A DNA stretch of 8,743 nt from Thermoplasmatota archaeon (GTDB lineage: Archaea; Thermoplasmatota; Thermoplasmata; RBG-16-68-12; JAGMCJ01): the NCBI GenBank assembly GCA_022848825.1, contig JAJISH010000428.1, positions 1 through 8,743 of the forward strand, written 5' to 3'. Below are positions 6,547 through 8,743 of the stretch, one piece after another. The position numbers and the translations under genes are program-made. Under the pieces are notes generated by a model. It saw only the letters and a list, made by a program, of their open reading frames with translations, made no database searches and had not been told where the DNA came from. How positions within the stretch are numbered: position 1 is the first letter of the stretch; each line of letters opens with the position of its first letter.

Positions 6547-7548
6547 TCAGCTGTCCACCATGAAGTACTTCTTCAATCTCCCGTTCCTCTCGAACCTCAG
6601 GACACCCTCTCGGCTGAGGTTTCGGAGGTTGTAGCTCACGCACTGCTGACTCACGCCTAGTTCGTTGCAGATGTCGGCCTGCGTGGCTCCTTCGGAGTTC
6701 CTAATCACCTCTACCATACCTATCTGAAGATCGCTAAGCTTGATTCCCTTGTCTCGGGGCAACCTCATATCCACGGGATAGAACCTCTTGAGGACCCCGT
6801 CACGGCTTGACTTGAGGACGCCCTGCATCTCCAATGTCCTCAGGTGGTGGGAGAGCGTCCCGTTGGTCACCTTGAGGTGCTCCCGGATGGCGTTGTAGTG
6901 CTCACCGGGATGAGACATTACGAAGCCGTATATCTGACCTCGAACGAAGTGATCGAGCACTTCTTCTTTCTTCAGCCTCGTGTATAGGGGGAACACGAGC
7001 GTTCTGAACATCGCATACCAGCCTGCCTCCGTACTGAAGACGGCCGCTGCGATGAGAACCCCCAAACCGATCGACACCGCCTCGGTTCCTTGATCGAGGC
7101 GCAACGGAGGAGAGGGTGCGAACACAACCACGGACAGACTGTCCGTGTCCGGTATGCAATCCAGGCTCTCCGCGGACAGCAAAATCTCGTACTCGGCCTG
7201 CCCTTCGGTCGAGGCCGTAAATTGGAATGTCGCCTTGCCGGCAGAGTCTGTAACGTAGAGCTCCTCTTCTTGTTCTCCAGAGGGTGCCACGACGGTGACT
7301 CTGACCGTCACGGCGGGAACCGGGATGTTGTGCTGATCGACGACAGCAATGTAGATGGGAATGGAGCTCCCGCTGTCGATTATGCTGAAGTCAGTATGAG
7401 CGTGCACGAACAGCTGGGTCTGGTCAATCATGGCGATGTCCGGAATCTGTCCGAACCTGTCCCCAGCGGATGCTCCCGTCACGATGAAGCCAAACGCAAC
7501 GAAAAGAGAGAGAACAACCAATGAAAGGAGCCTGGACCTCACCATCAT
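6547..7548 (-). CDS. Membrane-tethered transcription regulator: external Ig-like domain, one TM helix, two winged-helix domains
   Basis: A 333-residue protein. Residues 7-28 form a signal peptide or first helix (ends TGASA). Residues about 45-143 are an external Ig/Big-like sandwich (IPIYIAVVDQHNIPVPAVTV, then TDSAGKATFQFTAS). A helix at about 157-180 leads to the juxtamembrane FPLYTRLKKEEVLDHFVRGQ, seen in archaeal membrane winged-helix regulators. The first winged helix, about 200-260, has a recognition helix near NGTLSHHLRTLEMQGVL and a wing at 247-257. The second, about 273-330, has ATQADICNELGVSQQCVSYN and a wing at 319-329. It probably binds DNA at the cytoplasmic membrane face in response to an external cue. 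The start is one of two ATGs (7548, 7545). The TATA box is centred 28 bases before 7548, so the message is leaderless. The same element found before the transporter genes precedes it, which suggests autoregulation. The ligand is unknown. Confidence 0.87.
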   Translation of the reverse strand: MMVRSRLLSLVVLSLFVAFGFIVTGASAGDRFGQIPDIAMIDQTQLFVHAHTDFSIIDSGSSIPIYIAVVDQHNIPVPAVTVRVTVVAPSGEQEEELYVTDSAGKATFQFTASTEGQAEYEILLSAESLDCIPDTDSLSVVVFAPSPPLRLDQGTEAVSIGLGVLIAAAVFSTEAGWYAMFRTLVFPLYTRLKKEEVLDHFVRGQIYGFVMSHPGEHYNAIREHLKVTNGTLSHHLRTLEMQGVLKSSRDGVLKRFYPVDMRLPRDKGIKLSDLQIGMVEVIRNSEGATQADICNELGVSQQCVSYNLRNLSREGVLRFERNGRLKKYFMVDS

Positions 7549-7572
7549 CAATACTGTTTATCTTAGTCCGAC

Positions 7573-7579
7573 TATTTAA
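7573..7579 (-). promoter_or_regulatory. TATA box of the regulator gene
   Basis: The minus strand reads TTAAATA, centred 28 bases from the ATG at 7548. That is the spacing expected of a leaderless archaeal message. The surrounding bases (GTACAAATGA-N2-TTAAATA) match those at the dppB promoter. Confidence 0.7.
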
Positions 7580-7583
7580 TCTC

Positions 7584-7603
7584 ATTTGTACGATTCTTTG
7601 TAT
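7584..7603 (-). promoter_or_regulatory. Putative operator, copy 1 (regulator promoter)
   Basis: The plus strand reads ATTTGTACGATTCTTTGTAT. The minus strand has ACAAA boxes 12 bp apart, ending 4 bases before the regulator TATA box. It lies between the divergent regulator and zinc-ribbon genes, so a bound factor could also affect the latter, whose start codon is about 135 bases away. Confidence 0.75.
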
Positions 7604-7693
7604 CATATAAGACCGTTGCGTTAGTCCTCCCAATGGTCGGCCACTCTAGCTGGGCTTGCGTCCCTTCCCGCCCATGATAATGTCACCAAAAGC

Positions 7694-7700
7694 TTTTCTA
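7694..7700 (+). promoter_or_regulatory. Possible TATA box of the zinc-ribbon gene
   Basis: TTTTCTA follows a purine-rich CCAAAAG that could act as a BRE. It would start transcription near 7724, giving a leader of about 14 bases before the ATG at 7738, or a leaderless message if the in-frame GTG at 7723 is used. It is a weak match. A second TATA-like stretch, ATCATATAAG at 7602-7611, is also possible. Confidence 0.4.
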
Positions 7701-7737
7701 TCACAGAGTTCTCTTTCCAAACGTGCGGTCATCCAAG

Positions 7738-8697
7738 ATGAAGGTGTGCAGGATCTGCACCGCAGTGCTGGGAGACGAGGAGTTCTGCCCGATATGCGGA
7801 GCTCCTTCGATGGAGCCCGAGAAAGGCGCGCATCAGTTCGCTACTCGGGTGGAGCAACTGCCGGAACTTGACGAGTCAACGGAATCCTGCCTCGTCTGCG
7901 GGATCCCGCTAGTGGGGGATATCTGCGAGATGTGCGGCTCGCCTAAGATGGGCGTCAAGGAGAGGGAGCTGGAGTTCAGATGCCCCTTCTGCGAGAAGTC
8001 TGTGGATCCCAACGCAACACGCTGCCCGCACTGCGGAATCGACTACGTGAGCAGAGAGAAGGAGAAGGACATCAACTACAGATGTCCAGTATGCGGAGAG
8101 GCCGCTAGCCTGCTGGAGGACAAGTGCTCCAGCTGCGGGACCGGGATCTGGCTGGACTTCGAGTCCGAGAGGAGGTCCATCACGCGGTTTCTTTGCCCTG
8201 TGTGCGGTGAGGAGGTCGGTCCCGACTCTGAGGCCTGCCCCAAGTGTGGAGCTGGAATATGGGCCGGTGAGGAGGGCGTGAAGGAGTCCGCCGCCGCGGC
8301 GATTGACAGTGCGTCGACGAGCATTGCGGATGAGAGGTCGAATGTGCCATCAAACGTCGCCCGAGCTGAGGTCGTCCTCGTCAGCGCAAAGGAGGCGTTC
8401 GACAGCGGCGATTACCTGGCCGCGAACCGGGCGGCGAACCTGAGCGCCGAGATCGCGAAGACGACTGTCCTCCAGACGAAGATCTTCCAGGAGGCCGTCC
8501 GTAGGGCTCAGTCCAGGATCATCCACCTCGAGGAGAAGGGCGGAGACACTTCCGACGCCATCGATCTGCTCAGGAGGGCTGTGAAGGTGAAGCGTACCGG
8601 CAACATCCGCGGCGCCGTCAGGCTCGCGATAAAGTCAAGGATAATGGCCGAGGAGGCCGTCCCTGCCCCGAGGCTTTCTGAGATCGATCTCGGGTAG
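7738..8697 (+). CDS. Protein with five zinc ribbons and a helical C-terminal domain
   Basis: A 319-residue, probably cytoplasmic protein with no signal peptide or membrane helix. Twenty cysteines form five CxxC...CxxC zinc-ribbon units: C4/7/17/20, C51/54/63/66, C82/85/96/99, C116/119/130/133 and C153/156/167/170. The last two are near-repeats that both end CGxGIW, which suggests internal duplication. Residues about 190-310 lack cysteine and are strongly helical, rich in Ala, Glu, Arg and Lys (VARAEVVLVSAKEAFDSGDY, VKVKRTGNIRGAVRLAIKSR), perhaps a coiled-coil or TPR-like bundle. The ATG at 7738 is preferred; an in-frame GTG at 7723 would add five residues, and no ribosome site separates them. 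Such ribbons bind nucleic acid or protein in many archaeal factors, but no specific function is recognised. It is divergent from the regulator and may be unrelated to the transporter. Confidence 0.85.
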   Translation: MKVCRICTAVLGDEEFCPICGAPSMEPEKGAHQFATRVEQLPELDESTESCLVCGIPLVGDICEMCGSPKMGVKERELEFRCPFCEKSVDPNATRCPHCGIDYVSREKEKDINYRCPVCGEAASLLEDKCSSCGTGIWLDFESERRSITRFLCPVCGEEVGPDSEACPKCGAGIWAGEEGVKESAAAAIDSASTSIADERSNVPSNVARAEVVLVSAKEAFDSGDYLAANRAANLSAEIAKTTVLQTKIFQEAVRRAQSRIIHLEEKGGDTSDAIDLLRRAVKVKRTGNIRGAVRLAIKSRIMAEEAVPAPRLSEIDLG

Positions 8698-8743
8698 TCG
8701 CTGCGCCGTTGCGTGACCGCTAGGTCGATATGTCCATCCCAGC

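Overview
The window looks archaeal, most likely a euryarchaeon of the Thermoplasmata type. That placement is inferred from TATA-box promoters with no or very short leaders, AGG/AGA-rich arginine codon use, oligo-T termination, a membrane-tethered tandem winged-helix regulator, a peptide transporter with very large external domains, and a multi-zinc-ribbon protein. No rRNA, tRNA, mobile element or CRISPR array was seen. The genus cannot be named from sequence alone.

Layout. Four genes lie on the minus strand and read leftwards from about 7550 to the left edge: a membrane-bound transcription regulator (6547-7548), a membrane-anchored solute-binding protein of the oligopeptide/dipeptide/nickel family (3473-6325), a DppB-type permease (1635-3347), and a DppC-type permease (from 1633) that runs off the left edge. 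A fifth gene diverges on the plus strand (7738-8697) and encodes a protein with five zinc ribbons and a helical tail. The ATPase subunits (DppD/DppF) are not in the window; if the locus is conventional they lie to the left.

How the genes fit together. The binding protein would capture a peptide-like solute outside the cell and the two permease subunits would pass it inward. All three are unusual. The binding protein has an EF-hand-like calcium loop, two Ig-like domains as a stalk and a C-terminal membrane anchor. DppB carries an extra external domain of about 245 residues between its first two membrane segments. DppC carries, in the same place, an insert of at least about 485 residues that begins like a PQQ-type propeller and continues as kelch repeats. 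The inserts are rich in N-glycosylation sequons. The regulator has its own external Ig-like domain, one transmembrane segment, and two cytoplasmic winged helices.

Regulation. A near-identical 20-base element, consensus ATTTGTACG-N3-YTTTGTRK on the plus strand, occurs three times: before the regulator, before the binding-protein gene and before dppB. On the minus strand it is two ACAAA boxes 12 bp apart, and each copy ends exactly 4 bases before a TATA box. This suggests a small autoregulated regulon, with the linked membrane regulator as the leading candidate for the binding factor. An oligo-T tract after the binding-protein gene, followed by another element and promoter, makes dppBC a separate transcription unit.

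The main points of interest are this three-site operator set, the pairing of a membrane sensor-regulator with an ornamented transporter, and the mixed-propeller DppC.
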